Source: Paragordius varius (Eukaryota; Nematomorpha). Taken from it: a stretch of 64,000 bases of DNA. This document shows, piece after piece, positions 11,141-23,274 of the stretch. The notes under the pieces are model-generated. The model did no database searches. It was not told the DNA's origin and worked only from the letters and a program-made list of their open reading frames with translations. A program made the position numbers and the translations under genes. The stretch is from positions 9,176,001 to 9,240,000 of the forward strand of contig OZ176052.1 of assembly GCA_964247055.1 (NCBI GenBank), written 5' to 3'. Within the stretch, counting starts at the first letter, position 1; every line of letters starts with the position of its first letter.

Positions 11141-11482
11141 TTAAGTTACTTTTTTAAGCAAAGTTTGTTGGGATGTCCTTTCATCGTAGTTTACCTTACG
11201 AGAATATTCTACAATATCAATAAAATTGGAGTATGCATTTATTTGTGATGCAATATGCAATTTATTAATGTGTATATCAGCATCATATTCATATATGAGG
11301 TTAGTTTTCTCGCTTTTATAATAATCTTTAATTGACAAATTCTTACCTATATTTAATATTCGATTGTAATGTGTTTCATTTTTTATGCAAAGTCGTTCAA
11401 CGTGGTTTAATCCTGTTATTTTAACAAATAACCAATCGGTAATCCAACAATAAAAATCAAGTAAAATTTTTTTGAAAAACAT
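11141..11482 (-). CDS. Orphan ORF, 113 aa, hypothetical
   Basis: A 113-codon frame on the minus strand. It starts MFFKKILLDFYCWITDW and continues with a charged, soluble-looking body (KNETHYNRILNIGKN, YEYDADIHINKLHI) ending LLKKVT. An in-frame TGA lies just upstream of the ATG, so the start is fixed unless an intron intervenes. In DNA this rich in stop triplets a chance frame of this length is unlikely, and the composition is protein-like. I recognise no domain. It could be a small gene, one exon of a larger gene, or a fragment left by transposition. Confidence 0.4.
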   Translation of the reverse strand: MFFKKILLDFYCWITDWLFVKITGLNHVERLCIKNETHYNRILNIGKNLSIKDYYKSEKTNLIYEYDADIHINKLHIASQINAYSNFIDIVEYSRKVNYDERTSQQTLLKKVT

Positions 11483-11589
11483 GCATGTTCAAATTTCATG
11501 CACTAATAAATCTGGTTATACTTACACAGTAACCACAAAAAAATTCGGATAAAATTTACTTTCTAAAGAAATATGTATGATTATCATGG

Positions 11590-12010
11590 CGCTTTTAATT
11601 TTGAACATCACAAATGATTTGAGAAATTATTACAATTTTGTTGTAAGTGCTCCATATCAGAAAGTGACAAAATTTGAGCATATTTTTTTGAATAAATTTG
11701 GTAAAGCTAAATGGTTTATTCAAAAAATATAAATACATCATACAATGCATATAAAAAACAAAATTTTTTTATATATATGTGGGCTTCAAAAGTGTCAATT
11801 TTTTTGCACTGCTAAAATGACTTAGTTTGCATAAAATAAACGCAAAAACTTCGACCGATAAAAATTTTGAAAACTAACACTATCATTTAAAAAATGCCCA
11901 TGTTTAAAAAAAATTATCATTGTTGAAGCGTACTTCATATTATTTTGAGGTTTGAAGGAAACGGTATAGAAACGCTTTAACCTTTTATATAACATCTTTC
12001 AATTCAATGA
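11590..12010 (-). repeat. R3 repeat family, reverse fragment
   Basis: The reverse complement matches 13950-14040 and 60470-60560 (CATTTTCTGATATGGA, GCGCAAATTTTG) and the segment near 59930 (GAAGCGAACTTCATATT). It is a diverged fragment of the R3 family. Confidence 0.55.
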
Positions 12011-12044
12011 TGCAGAATATATTTATTACCTCAGAGTTTTAATT

Positions 12045-12207
12045 AACACTCTACTGCATTTTCATTTTTTAGTCCTTGTTTACCTTTTGGGAAATTTCCC
12101 AAAGATACATTTTGTAAATAAACTACTGTTATGAAAGTTATTTTATTTACAATATATTTATTAAACATTGTTCTCATGTATTGAATATAAAAGCTCATTA
12201 TTAGAAT
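12045..12207. mobile_element. Left-end fragment of a second TTAA element family
   Basis: Starts TTAACACTCTACTGC and continues with TAGTCCTTGTTTACC and TTTTGGGAAATTTCCCAAAG, a palindrome occupying the place of the GGGGTAT palindrome in family 1. It resembles the starts at 59287 and, more remotely, 14930. It ends where the next TTAA element begins. Confidence 0.45.
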
Positions 12208-12211
12208 TTAA

Positions 12212-13278
12212 CACTTCGATTCAAATTGGGTTATCTAAATACCCTGAAAGAAACAGTCTTAATTCAAATTTATACTTCTATCCTAAAAAAATTATATAAA
12301 TAAGGCATATTATCCAAATAAAATCTCATTTTGAAATAAAAGTTCCATGTCAAACTACTCGACACCATTTTTTTTTAATTTTGCAAAATATTGTATTTTT
12401 TTAATTTTTAAGATAAAATCAAAGCTAATTTTTTATTAAAATTACATCTAACATTGATAGAAATAAAAAAAGTATTTTGTATTATTTTTTAATTTAGCCG
12501 ATGCACAAATGTTACTTTGACTAAATTATTACCATTGAGTTTAACGTTAACACTTGAATACAAGACATTCATTTTAGTCTAATTCAAATTGGGGTTAGTT
12601 AAATACCCCAGGCCTGTTTAAAATTAAATTCAAAAAATATAGAAGGAATCGAAACCATGGCAAAATATTGCACTTATTATATAACATTAATAAACCGAAA
12701 TATATAAAAAAATTTATTCAAAATACTTGATATAACTTATTCTAAACCAAAACCGAAAGGTAAAAATTTGGTCAACGTGACATGTGTGTGTGCAATGGTA
12801 AAATTGAAAAATAATATAAAATAAACCGCTTTTTTCTATCAATGTTGACGTAATTAAAATAAAAAAAAATCTTAAATTAAAAATTTTGTAAAATAAAAAT
12901 GGCGTCGAAGTAGTTTGATATGGAACTTTTTTTCAAAACAAAAGTTTATTTAGATATTTTGGCATATTTATATATTTTTTATAAGGATAGAAGCATTAAA
13001 TTGTTACCGTTTAATTTAGTAGTTTTTAAAAATCCTAACTTAAATTTTGTCTAGGGTATTTAGATACCCCAATTTGAATCGAAGTGTTAAAATAAGTAAT
13101 ATCAAATATTTTTGAATAAAATTTTCTATATATTTAGGGGTTTTGATAATATATATGTGCAAAACTTTGCCATGGTTTCGATTCCTATTTTTTTAAGTAT
13201 TTAATTTCAAACAGGCCTGGGGTATCCAACTGCTCAATTTGAATCGAAGGATTGAAATGAATGTATTGTAACCAAGTG
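12212..13278. mobile_element. TTAA-flanked MITE, copy 2, interrupted by copy 3
   Basis: TTAA at 12208-12211 and 13279-13282 bound an element with the same ends as copy 1 (CACTTCGATTC on the left, ACCAAGTG on the right). Removing the inner element 12551-13086 and one TTAA leaves a colinear relative of 4060-4639. For example the interior AAATAAGTAATATCAA resumes right after the inner element. It is non-coding. Confidence 0.85.
12551..13086. mobile_element. TTAA-flanked MITE, copy 3, nested inside copy 2
   Basis: A 536-bp element between TTAA at 12547-12550 and 13087-13090. It starts CACTTGAATACAAG and ends TTTGAATCGAAGTG, so it is inverted relative to its host. The left inner palindrome is diverged; the right one is GGGTATTTAGATACCCC. 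It is non-coding. Confidence 0.88.
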
Positions 13279-13282
13279 TTAA

Positions 13283-14190
13283 TGACTTCCAGAGTCTTAA
13301 ATTCAGACAACTCCAAAACACGATTAAAACAAACAGCTGATATCAAAACCAAAATATATCAAATTTTTATTGGTAAACCGTAACCTGAAAGCTTTTTAAA
13401 TAAATTTTCTAGCCATTTTATACTTTTATTTGTCTCCTGAATTAGCAATTTAGAAAATATATAGAAAATGGCGGCAAAAAGGTTGAGATGGGAATTTTTT
13501 ACAATTTAAATTTTTAAAAAAAATTATGAGCCTAACGACTAAAGACATTCGAATTTTAATAGTTCTGGGTAATAAAACAAAACATCCCAAAATAAGGGAA
13601 AGAAATGCTAAGCATCATCAAATAATATAAAAAAAACTGTTTATTATATTAATTTAAAGCGTTTTTATATTCATCTCTTTATGCTTCAAAATATTTTTAA
13701 AGTAGATGTCAGCATAACTTTGCTAGATATTAAATTTTTGAAAAAAGTATAATATTTTAAGAAATCGTTTTAGTTGATATCAAAATTTCAAATTTTTCAT
13801 CTCCTATCTGTATTTTTTGATTATTTTAAGAGAATTAGCTAATTTTAGAAGAAAATTTGGGATTTTGGAGCTCACATCTAAAAATCAAATTTTTTAAAAA
13901 ATATTGCTCAGCTTTATATGCGGTAATATAGTTGAATGGTATTTTTGGAAAGCACTAGCTTTCACCAAAAAAAATTTACTTAAAAAAATATGCGCAAATT
14001 TTGTCATTTTCTAATATGGATTACTTACCACAAACGTGCAAATAACATTTTTAAATCACTTGAAAAGGCTAAAATCAAAAGGACTTTGATAATCTGATCC
14101 ATTTTCCTATCAGAATAATGTTTCACCGGTATGTTTTTAATGCTTCCGCCTCGGTAAGCAGTGTTATGATTATAAATTCTTTAACAATAT
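13283..14190 (+). repeat. R3 repeat family, copy
   Basis: Colinear with 59410-60670. Shared landmarks in order are AAAACACGATT-AAAC, ATGGCGGCAAAAA, GCGTTTTTATA, GAGCTCACATCTAAAAAT (GGGGCCCACATC in the other copy), and GCGCAAATTTTG-CATTTTCT. It is diverged with no coding capacity. It starts directly after the outer TTAA element. Confidence 0.65.
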
Positions 14191-14929
14191 GCGAATGATC
14201 GAACCAGAATTATAAGTTAAAATCAAAACCTATTTTTATTAAATATAAAAAATCAGTAAAGAAATTTCCAAATCAAACATAATTTTTGGATGTAAAACAA
14301 ATAAAAATCTACATAACATTTTTATTTATTATTTTTCTAAGCAATCAATAATAAGATAATAATTCCGAGGCATAGCAAAGCGCTTTTCGGGCCGCATTGC
14401 CATCCCTGGGCCGCGGTTTGTGTATAAGGTTAGATAGGTTGCCAGATTTAATCAAACAAAGTGGCGACCTTACAAAAATCAATTTGTTGCCAAATTCTAG
14501 TGTAATGCATTAAATAATTAAAATGTTTGCTAAAAAATTATTTGAAATTTAGCGTTTTCCAAATAAAAAAATTGACGACAAGTTAAGATAGCGATTTTCC
14601 ATTTAACGATTTAGATTAATATAATGTAACTACCAGGCCAAAGAAACATATTTTACGCTAATGTCGGTATATGATATTTTAATTTAAAACTTGGGGAAAA
14701 TATTAAAAATTAAGGCGTTTATAAGATGTCTATTTCTTTAATTTACACTTATACGAGATGTCCTTTGCGAAAACGCTTTCACAGCTGATTATTAGTATTT
14801 TGGCATTTTAATAATAAAATATTTGTGCATGTACACAAATAAAATATTTAAATCCATTTTTAATAAAATTAAGGATTTTTAAATCCATGTCCGATGGATT
14901 AATTTTTTTTAATATAATGCTTTATTTGT
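14191..14929. other. Repeat-derived stretch without a gene
   Basis: Contains a short less AT-rich piece near 14370-14420 (GGGCCGCATTG, CCCTGGGCCGCGG) resembling a hAT terminus. Otherwise AT-rich with no gene. Confidence 0.3.
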
Positions 14930-15440
14930 TAGTTAACTCCAAAACCTTTTGGGGTAATTTAATACCCCAGAGTGATATATAAATGATCTAAAAAAGTATT
15001 TAAGGCATTAAGCCGATTAAAATGTTTTCTTTACCCTTTAGGCGCATTACAAAAAAAATTTAAAAGATGTTAAGTTGTAAAAAAAATCCTTATCTAAAAC
15101 CTTTTCGCCGCCATTTTTTTATAATTACTTTAAGTTACTAATGCAACTAAATGTATATTTTGGTTAGAAGATGTAAATTATTAACTTTTAAAAGATTTTT
15201 ACATTTTATCAGTAAAAACTTTATAAATTTTCGTTTTAATATCAGCTGTTCGTATTAATCGTGGTGCTGTCTAAATTTTGACTCGTCACTAAACTGTTAA
15301 ATAAAGCTTTTTTATCCAATACATAAGAAAAATGTTGGATTAAATTTTAACTAAAATAACTTTCAAATAAATAGTTTATTTACAAAATTGAGTTTGGGGA
15401 TATAAAAATACCCCAATATATCAACTAGGACAAAAAGAGG
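14930..15440. mobile_element. Second TTAA-type MITE family, diverged copy
   Basis: Left end CCTTTTGGGGTAATTTAATACCCC near 14944-14967 and right end GGGGATATAAAAATACCCC near 15397-15415 face each other over about 450 bp. The interior includes CGCCGCCATTTTTTTATAA, comparable to ACGCCATTTTTATTTTA in family 1. The outermost ends and the target duplication are not clear. Confidence 0.45.
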
Positions 15441-18080
15441 TCATGAAATGGTAATAAATCGTGTAACAAGATAAAAATAACAATATATTTTCCAATTTTA
15501 AAAAGCTTCTTAAATATAATTTTTCTATTTAATTTATTTTGGTTAAATATATTTTTAATTACATTAAGAGATTAATATTGTTGATTGGATAAAAAAAAGT
15601 TTTTTTGACAAAAGCAGATTTTTTCGTGTCTACCTTAAAAACTTCATACTTGTTTACACTAGTATAATTTTTAATCTATACGCCAATTTAAGTTTTTAAA
15701 TAATAATTTTTCATGTATTATTTAATAATCTCATATTTTTAAAATAAATTCATAGTTTCCGGATCAATCGTATTTAAATTATTGCTCAACTAAGGCCCTT
15801 AAAGCAGATTTGTGGTGCGTTTTAAATTCACATAAATATGCTAATATTAAAGGTATTTGATTATTAGAATAATGTAGAAAGTTACTGCTTCACCCAATAA
15901 ATCTAATAAATGCACCAGAAATATTATTTATATAGACAATTTAGACAACTATTACAGTAACGTGAGCTATTATTGGTCATTAGGGTATTTTAATTGGCTA
16001 ATGTGGGATTTTATTTCCATGGTTGTTGATATGCATGATTTTTCATGTTTGTTAATTACATAGTTAGTATAAATTGCATAAAAATACAGTGGTACCTATT
16101 CACGATGTAAGCGAAATTTTTGCTGCAAATGAAAAAAACATGCCAACAGACAGGTATTTTAAATTTCCTTTTAGCCGCCTGAAACACTGAAATGGCTAAT
16201 AATTGTCATATATTGGGTTAAAATGTTCTTTTATTTTTCTTATTTGTAAATAGAGAGATTTATCATCTTTCATCAGATAAAAGTAGGAGTCACGTTGCCT
16301 ATAAAGAAAATAAAAGACCAAAAACTGATTATGATCAGTCATTTGTTTTTTATAATAATTCGTATTAATATTTATAGGTTAGTGTAGAAAATCGCTAATT
16401 TATTAAATTGTGTTCACGAAAAACTGAGGGAGAATTTGAATGAGTGAATGAGAAATTTGATTGTTATGTGGGTATATCTAATAAAAATAGTTAAATATCA
16501 AATGTCCAGCGCATTTGTATGTTAACACTTTCGTTTATTACTTTTAAAAAATGGCTTCCCGCTAAAACAAATTGAAAGACGTAATAGTTGAAACTATCAT
16601 TTATATATGCACATACTCAAACTTAAAAAGTTTTATTAAGATGAGAATAAAGCATTCAAGTAATAATTTTTTAAAATATAAAATAAATCCAATTGATACA
16701 TGTTTAATATTTGAAATAAAATATGATTTTTTATATAAATCATTTATTAATTATTGGGATAATTATAGAATAATTTATAAGTTATTTAACCGACCAAATC
16801 TGTTTTAATAGCCATAGAAGATCTCCTAGGACTTATTATGGTACTAATTTATATTTTATAACTTCATTACTCTATATAATTTTAGAATTAAAATGATGTT
16901 TTATGATATAGATATACAAATAATTGATTTGATTTAAATTACGATATTTAATAAGAAAATCCGTATTTAATAGTTCTGAAATATTTTAATATATGTAACT
17001 CAATTAGTTTGTGAACTTTTAATTTATATTTTTTTGATTTAATCATTATAATTAGTTAGAGAATGATTATTAAGGACAACGGTTGTCTAGGCAACTGGCT
17101 TCAGACTAAAGTAAATTAATAATTTTGTTTGATTCATGCTTTAAAATGTATTTTATTCATATAAACATGAAAAAATTATAATCAAAAGATTATGCGTTTG
17201 TATTGAAACATTATTGATACACCTGTTATTTTTAGGGTTTATACAGTTAATGACATTCCCTAAAACTGTTTGTTTTTTAGGACTATGAAGCGACTTAGCT
17301 AATAATTTTTTAAGCAAAAAATAATTGACCAAAAAAATTTATGAGCAATAAATAATACCTAAAAAATGATGAAACATGTCTAGGTTATTTTATAATACAA
17401 ACTTATATAATTCATTCCAATTAACCACTATTTTTAACCGTTTAAAACCTAAACTCTGAATAAAAATACTGAACCTGGGGAAATGTTGAACATTTATCCT
17501 AAAGTATTAATTAAAATTTAAATTTTAGCTAGATAAATGCAAAAAATTAATCTTCAAATGCGCATAATGCATATAAGATTGGTCATAAATTTGTGTTTGT
17601 ATAACGCTTTTAAATTCGAATTTGTGCATATTGTTGATTAAATTTCAGAAAATTTTTAAGGTCATAAGACAGAGTAAGGTTTATATTTAATAATTAATTT
17701 TTTATTTTGTCGAAATCGAGTTCCGTTGGACCGGGATGCCAAAAAAATCGGGAAAAAATTTTGATTGGAAATTTTATTTTGGCAAATAAAGCTATATTGC
17801 TCACACGATAATTATGCTAGAAACGTGGATCAAAAAACATAAGATAGGTTAAAGCGTGACCCACATATCTACTCAAAAAAATATTGGAAAATAATTATTG
17901 ATCAAGGTGAAAATTTGAATTAAAGACCGATGAACTAGCACAAACTTTAGGTATTTTATTTTGTTTCTCATTTTTTTCTCTTTTCTTTTTTCTCCATACA
18001 TTATTATACGTTTTAGGCGCTTATACATACTAATGTACATGCATAATATTAATAATGTGCGCGAGGGTTTCGGAACGGTC
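15441..18080. other. Gene-poor AT-rich stretch upstream of histone H1
   Basis: Short frames at 16572-16808 (plus) and 17873-18085 (minus) are rich in Ile, Tyr and Asn, have no supporting signals and are probably chance. No repeat family was recognised. Confidence 0.4.
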
Positions 18081-18092
18081 CGCACTCATTAA

Positions 18093-18100
18093 TATATAAA
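18093..18100 (+). promoter_or_regulatory. TATA box of the histone H1 gene
   Basis: TATATAAA about 230 bp upstream of the H1 ATG, preceded by a GC-richer stretch (CGGAACGGTCCGCAC at 18071-18085). The start of transcription would be near 18125, giving a leader of about 200 nt. Confidence 0.6.
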
Positions 18101-18328
18101 AAGGCTCATGTTTTGTCCGTTCTGTAATCAGAATATTTTTATCTCTATTTTATTATCGACTTCAAGTCTTTTTAAAACTTTTTATTCGACAATAAAATTG
18201 ATTTCCTTTGCAAATTTTTATTTAAAAGTAGTCAATCCTTAGAAAATAACGACGATATAAACACTTCTTTAACTAATTCAACTACAAAGTTATCTAACGG
18301 TTTTATAAAACATCCTGAAAATACCACA

Positions 18329-19240
18329 ATGACTGAAATTAATGAAACTACCAATGTTGCCAATACCAATGAGGTTGACAGTGCTGCACCAAAAAAGAAA
18401 GGTCCAGGTCCCAAATCGGCAATGAAGAAATCGACTAAACCAGCCAAGGCTGCACCAGTCAAACCAAGCGCTACAACAACCAATGAAATGCCAATGGAAA
18501 AACCCAAAACAATTACACCCAAGAAAATTGGCAAAAAGCCTGCTAATGGCGGAGCCCATCCACCCTATTCAGAAATGATTTGCAAGGCTATCGCTGCACT
18601 CCACGATAAATCTGGATCATCCAGACAAGCCATCACAAAATACATTATTGCCAACTATTCTTTGGGGGATGATATGAAAGCCATAAACCACCATGTTAAA
18701 ATGGCGCTAAAAAAGACAGTTACTGTTGGCAAAGTTAAACAGGTAAAAATAGCCTTCTTTTTAATTATATATATATATATATATATTATGCATAATATAT
18801 AAATTATATTTATGATTACCTGTTTAATTTTTTAGTCGAAAGGCCTTGGCGCTTCAGGTTCTTTCAAAATGGGCGAAGTCAAGGTTGAAAAGAAAATTAA
18901 AAAGGTCAAGACATCTAAAACAGCGGTCAAGCGAATGAAGAAGCCAAAAGTTGCTGGTACTCCGACAAAACCTAAGACCAAAACAGCCACTAAATCACCA
19001 ATGAAAAAAATGGTCCCTAAGGCCAAAAAACCAAAAACGACAAAATCGGTTGGAGCAAAGAAGCCAAAAATGGCAACAAAAAAGATGACACCCTCAGTCA
19101 ATGAAACCACGAAACCAATCACCAAAACTATCACAAACAAACCCACAGTTGTCAAAAAAGTTACCACAAAATCAAAGCCCATAATGAAAAAGCCAGCAGG
19201 TCCAAAATCAATTATGAAGAAGGTTAAAATGTCCAAATAA
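18329..19240 (+). CDS. Histone H1-like linker histone, two exons
   Basis: Linker histones bind nucleosomal linker DNA in the nucleus and compact chromatin. Exon 1 is 18329-18742 and exon 2 is 18836-19240, joined across a 93-nt GT-AG intron at a codon boundary, giving 272 residues. Residues 1-75 are a Lys/Ala/Pro-rich tail (PKKKGPGPKSAMKKS). Residues 76-152 are the winged-helix globular domain, with HPPYSEMICKAIAAL, GSSRQAITKYI and, just after the junction, KGLGASGSFKM, the hallmark H1 ending. Residues 153-272 are a Lys-rich tail with KSIMKK and KKPK motifs. The start has a good context (CACAATG). The gene has an intron and a downstream AATAAA, so it is expressed more like a replication-independent H1 than a clustered, intronless one. 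Antisense frames over it are shadows. Confidence 0.93.
18765..18787. repeat. (AT)n microsatellite in the H1 intron
   Basis: An uninterrupted AT dinucleotide run inside the 93-nt intron. Confidence 0.85.
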
Positions 19241-19389
19241 AAATGTTCCAACTTCTCTTATAAATATGATTCTCATTATATTGCAAACCTAGAATAATTA
19301 ACACATGTTTGTATCTATAATATTCAATATTATACAAAAACCTAATATATTTATTCATATCATTTTAACAAAGTTATATCGCATTATAC

Positions 19390-19395
19390 AATAAA
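19390..19395 (+). promoter_or_regulatory. Poly(A) signal of histone H1
   Basis: AATAAA 150 nt after the H1 stop. I saw no histone stem-loop between the stop and this signal. Confidence 0.5.
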
Positions 19396-19399
19396 TACT

Positions 19400-20217
19400 C
19401 CCGTCCATAATTCTTTTATTCACCATATCTTTAATAATATCATGGTAGGGGTGCTACTTTACCAAATGAGACCATGTTGTTAAATTGCACCTCATATGAT
19501 TTGGCATTGTAACCAAAACGGTTTCAGTTTCATGCACGTTATTTTGTCTGAAACCCCCCAAGTTTTTTAACAAAGGATTAACGTTTGCTATTTGAATAAT
19601 GTAGTGCAGGTTGATTGATCGGCCAAATTGTTCTGATTTCGATTTAATGTTTAATTACGTTTCATTTAAATTATTTTGTTCAATATATACAATCTATAAA
19701 TTTCATTATGTAAATGCATTTATAACACTTGAAGCAGTGATACTCACGAGGCCCAAAAAAGTTTTTTAATGGCCCTGAATTATTTATAATTTTGGATGTA
19801 CTTATTTAGAGTATAAATATCTCCAAATTTGTCAAACAGCTTTCGAATTTTTACGGGTATTATGGCCCTTCATATATTTTGGTGAGTACCATTTATTTAT
19901 TAATTTAAAGTACAAAAAACTATGCAATATTTGTCGATATTATATTTGCAGGCCCTTACAAAAAATATGCCCTTCAAAATTTGTTGGTTGCTCGTGACTT
20001 ATCTGATTTTAAATGCTGCCTGCCGAACTTGTTATAAATTTAAAATTGCCACGTTAAGCTCAAAATTTTCATGGGTATATAAACTTAAAATCTGGTTGCT
20101 ACCTTTAGCAGAAAAAATATTAATTTGATTCATAATACAGCGATATACTCATCAAAATATTAAAAGGGTCGCAAAAAATTTCGTTTTAGACTATAATACC
20201 GATAAAATTTTCATAGC
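19400..20217. other. Repeat-like stretch without a gene
   Basis: Contains recurring GGCCC-bearing segments (GGCCCAAAAAAG, TGGCCCTGAATT, GGCCCTTCATA, GGCCCTTAC) spaced 60-110 bp apart, probably old transposon sequence. The frame at 19922-20128 is not supported. Confidence 0.35.
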
Positions 20218-20539
20218 TGTTTGATGACACATTTACAGATATTTATTTATACTAAAAAAATATATATCAAAAAATGTAATAATTCAGGGACATAAGAAGC
20301 ACTTTTAGGCCATGGCCTAGGGCCAGAGCAAGGAAGAATATTTGGAGATGGGCTTCAATTTTAGCAATAAAAAAATTAAATTATATTAGATTATTGCAAG
20401 CGATATATTTTATAAAATGTAGCAAATTCAAACTGGAAAATTATTAATTTATTAATGCCTTTAACCATAATATACCTTTTTAACGGCCCCACAACGTGGG
20501 ACAATAGGGGTTTAAACAAACACAGGTACACAAAAATAT

Positions 20540-20600
20540 CCTTAGGACAAGGGTGACCAACACGCCGCTCTCCGATATGTGCGACCCGCGAAAAATTTGG
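20540..20600. mobile_element. hAT-like terminal fragment, copy A
   Basis: AAGGGTGACCAACACGCCGC followed by ATGTGCGACCCGCGAAAAA resembles the GGGTG-CCAA and GCGGCCCGC pattern at hAT ends. It is also present near 28740 in copy B. A partner end and a target duplication were not identified; GGGCCGCC and GCGGTCCGCG near 21040-21070 may belong to the same element. Confidence 0.45.
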
Positions 20601-20783
20601 AAAATTACTAAAATAGGAAATCCATAGACAAATTTTATGAATAAGTTTTTTCAATTAGCAACGATTGGTCAATAGTTATTAAAATACACAATTTTTTGGC
20701 GACGTCACCTTTATAATTTATAACAAATTTTTATGAAGATCATTATTATTAGCCTACCACTGCAATAAGTCATAGCTTTTCAT

Positions 20784-20894
20784 ATCAAGCAATAATGGCT
20801 TTATGAAACGAAAATTTTAAGAGGTCTCACACTATGACACGTGGTAAACAATGTCTTCTTAAAATTTGTCTCATAAAACCACCAATTGCTTGAT
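20784..20894. mobile_element. 110-bp foldback element, copy A
   Basis: The ends form an inverted repeat related to ATCAAGCAATTGGTGG. The left end has diverged (ATCAAGCAATAATGG) while the right end is intact as CCACCAATTGCTTGAT. There is no coding sequence. Confidence 0.6.
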
Positions 20895-21329
20895 AGGAAG
20901 TTGACTTCTGATTGTGATTGTAGGCTAATAATAATAATATTATGTTGTTTTTAAATAGTATTGTGTTTTTTTCCATTTTTTTTCAGTTTAAATTTAAAAC
21001 TAATAATGATTAATGACCATATATTTGTCAAATACGGGCCGCCTGATTTTTTGAGAAAATGCGGTCCGCGAAGCCATTTCAGACAACTTTCCAGAAAACA
21101 TGCTGGCCCATGAAGAGAAAATTTGCAATCCATTATGAATGCGTAGTCTAGCGACTTCTTTAATAGCTTCTTTCACTCACTCGTTCTGTAAAATGTCATT
21201 TGGTTCAAAAACCAATACAATATACTATACATGAAGATATATTTGTTTTCCCTTGATTTGAGAATTACTAGGAAATAGTAAAATCAAATACAAAAGTTTT
21301 TTTTAATTTACTCGATCTTAATCCATATA

Positions 21330-22650
21330 TAATATTAATAATAAGGTATTGGCTTTAATAATATTTTTCAAAAACGGGTAGTCCCCGTCAAATTCAAAAG
21401 CGGAAAATTTGTATTGAATTATAAATCTGCCAACTATTGTCGAGGCATTTAATTGTAAAGCCCCACAACTTATGAAAACAGTTTTTAGAAACAGAGAAGT
21501 CCTTTGAGATAATAATCCCACAAACGTGAGATCCATTAAACTAGATATTGTTTTTTACTTTCTCACGAATTCGCCGAACATAGTGGCCACTTTTTGTGGA
21601 TTCTACACTCCCACCGTATGACATTTTTTTGCAAAAATTAAGTCTTAAATTTTTTAATTCCTCTGCAAGTCATGAGACTATAACAAGTCAATTGTAGGTA
21701 TTCTTAGTTTAAAGGCAAAAGTTTTGTCCCAACTCATTTTTAGTTGCCGTATAGGGCACCCTCAGTAGCGCCACTATATAAAAATAACGTGGCTTGGAGC
21801 TAATTTCCGCCTAACTTATGATATTAAATAAAATATATGATGTAGTTTTCCATTAAGCAAAATTTTGTTAGCACTTTTTAAATAAAAAACTAGTTAAGGT
21901 TCCATCTGTAATGCCTAATATAAAATAACCTGTTGAGACATTTCAAAGCCATAAGACCATATAATATCTAACAATGTTTTTAAGTCTTACCGTATTAAAG
22001 CAAAGATTTCAGCCAATGCTTTCTTTAATTTTCCAGAAATCCAACCTATGTATATTACGCTGTAATGATAACATGTTTTGAAACAATATCTCATCTTATA
22101 TTAAATGGTTAAGAGTTCCTCCTATTAAGGCATTTAGTTAAATGTTTTTTAAGATTAGCCACTAGTAAGGCTCCAATCTATCTAAAATACGCGAGAATAT
22201 AGGAATTGTTTGAAACAAAATCCCATCCGAGTTTAGATACTATGATAATGCATATTAAAGAAAAAATGTCATCTAGCGCGTTTCTCAAATCAGGTACCAG
22301 GTAAGACTCGACCGTCTCTAAAATACGCCACCAAGTAATAAAGTAGATTTAAAGCCAATTTTAGGAAAATATATGAGACCTTATGATTATAAAAATGGTC
22401 TTAGTTTCCTGTATAAAGACACGCCTTTTTAAAGTAGCCGCTGAGTAGAACCGATCTCCGTATAATAGCCCATTATTAAAAAATAACCCATAGTTATGAG
22501 ACTATATAAAAATAGTAATGTTGTAAGTTTTCGCCGTATAAAGGCAAAAAATTTATTTAGGCTCTCTTTGATCGACCCCTGGGTTCCCCTATATTAAGTA
22601 CGCCACCTTATAAAAAACGTAACTGTCAAGCAATACCATGTAATATCAAT
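21330..22650 (+). repeat. Head-like module plus satellite block, copy A first block
   Basis: 21330-21620 is a diverged head module (CACGAATTCGCCGAACATAGTGG). 21620-22650 holds about six satellite units with landmarks GGCAAAAGTTTTG, GCGCCACTATAT and GGAAAATATATGAGACC. It matches 29545-30830 almost exactly for most of its length. Confidence 0.7.
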
Positions 22651-23164
22651 GTTTATGTTAATTTGTATTGCGATTGAGCTACTCACCCTTTTAATTACTT
22701 TCTGTGTTTATCCATAATGTTTACAATAAGGTATAAATATATTTTATGTTAGGTATTTTTTTTATATTAACATAAATATAAATATTTTAAATTTAAAAAT
22801 TTAAATTATCAATTTTATAAGGGCCTAGTTTTGATCTTTTTTACAACTACCGATTTTCATTGATGTTGAATATTCCCGTTAACGCATGTCAATTTCTATA
22901 ATTATAAAAACTTAAAAATACAGCCAATTGGTATTTAACATAAAAGCCGACTCAAATAATAAATAAATGATAATATTGCAAAACACTATCAGTACGATAA
23001 CAATTTTATTTTTAGATAAGCTAGAAAATAGGTAAAAACAAGGTACTGTAACAATTTTATTTAGCCTTCTATACAATATTTTGCTTATCTGTATGTTTTT
23101 ATATATGATGCAATAGTAATCAAAGCTAAAAGGTAATAATAATACAAATTTTATAACAATATTT

Positions 23165-23171
23165 ATATAAA
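23165..23171 (+). promoter_or_regulatory. TATA-like box of secreted ORF, copy A
   Basis: TATATAA about 110 bp upstream of the conserved ATG at 23275. It is retained in copy B near 31316 together with the following ACACCCTGTATCAGGCCCAG although the flanks have diverged. Confidence 0.4.
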
Positions 23172-23274
23172 CACCCTGTATCAGGCCCAGCAAAATTGTA
23201 TATACATTCTCCAACCTAAAAAACTTAATGATTATCCATTATTTTTGATTTTTCGCTCTAGCTTTATTTTCATA

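Noticed and set aside
11482-11530. A possible 23-nt intron (GTAAGT...TTATTAG, minus strand) upstream of the 113-codon ORF
   Set aside because: An in-frame stop lies between it and the ORF start and no upstream exon is recognisable. It could only be a 5' leader intron, which cannot be supported here.
18232-19251. Minus-strand hydrophobic ORFs resembling membrane proteins
   Set aside because: They are the antisense of Lys-rich histone H1 codons (AAA/AAG read as TTT/CTT), a familiar artefact.
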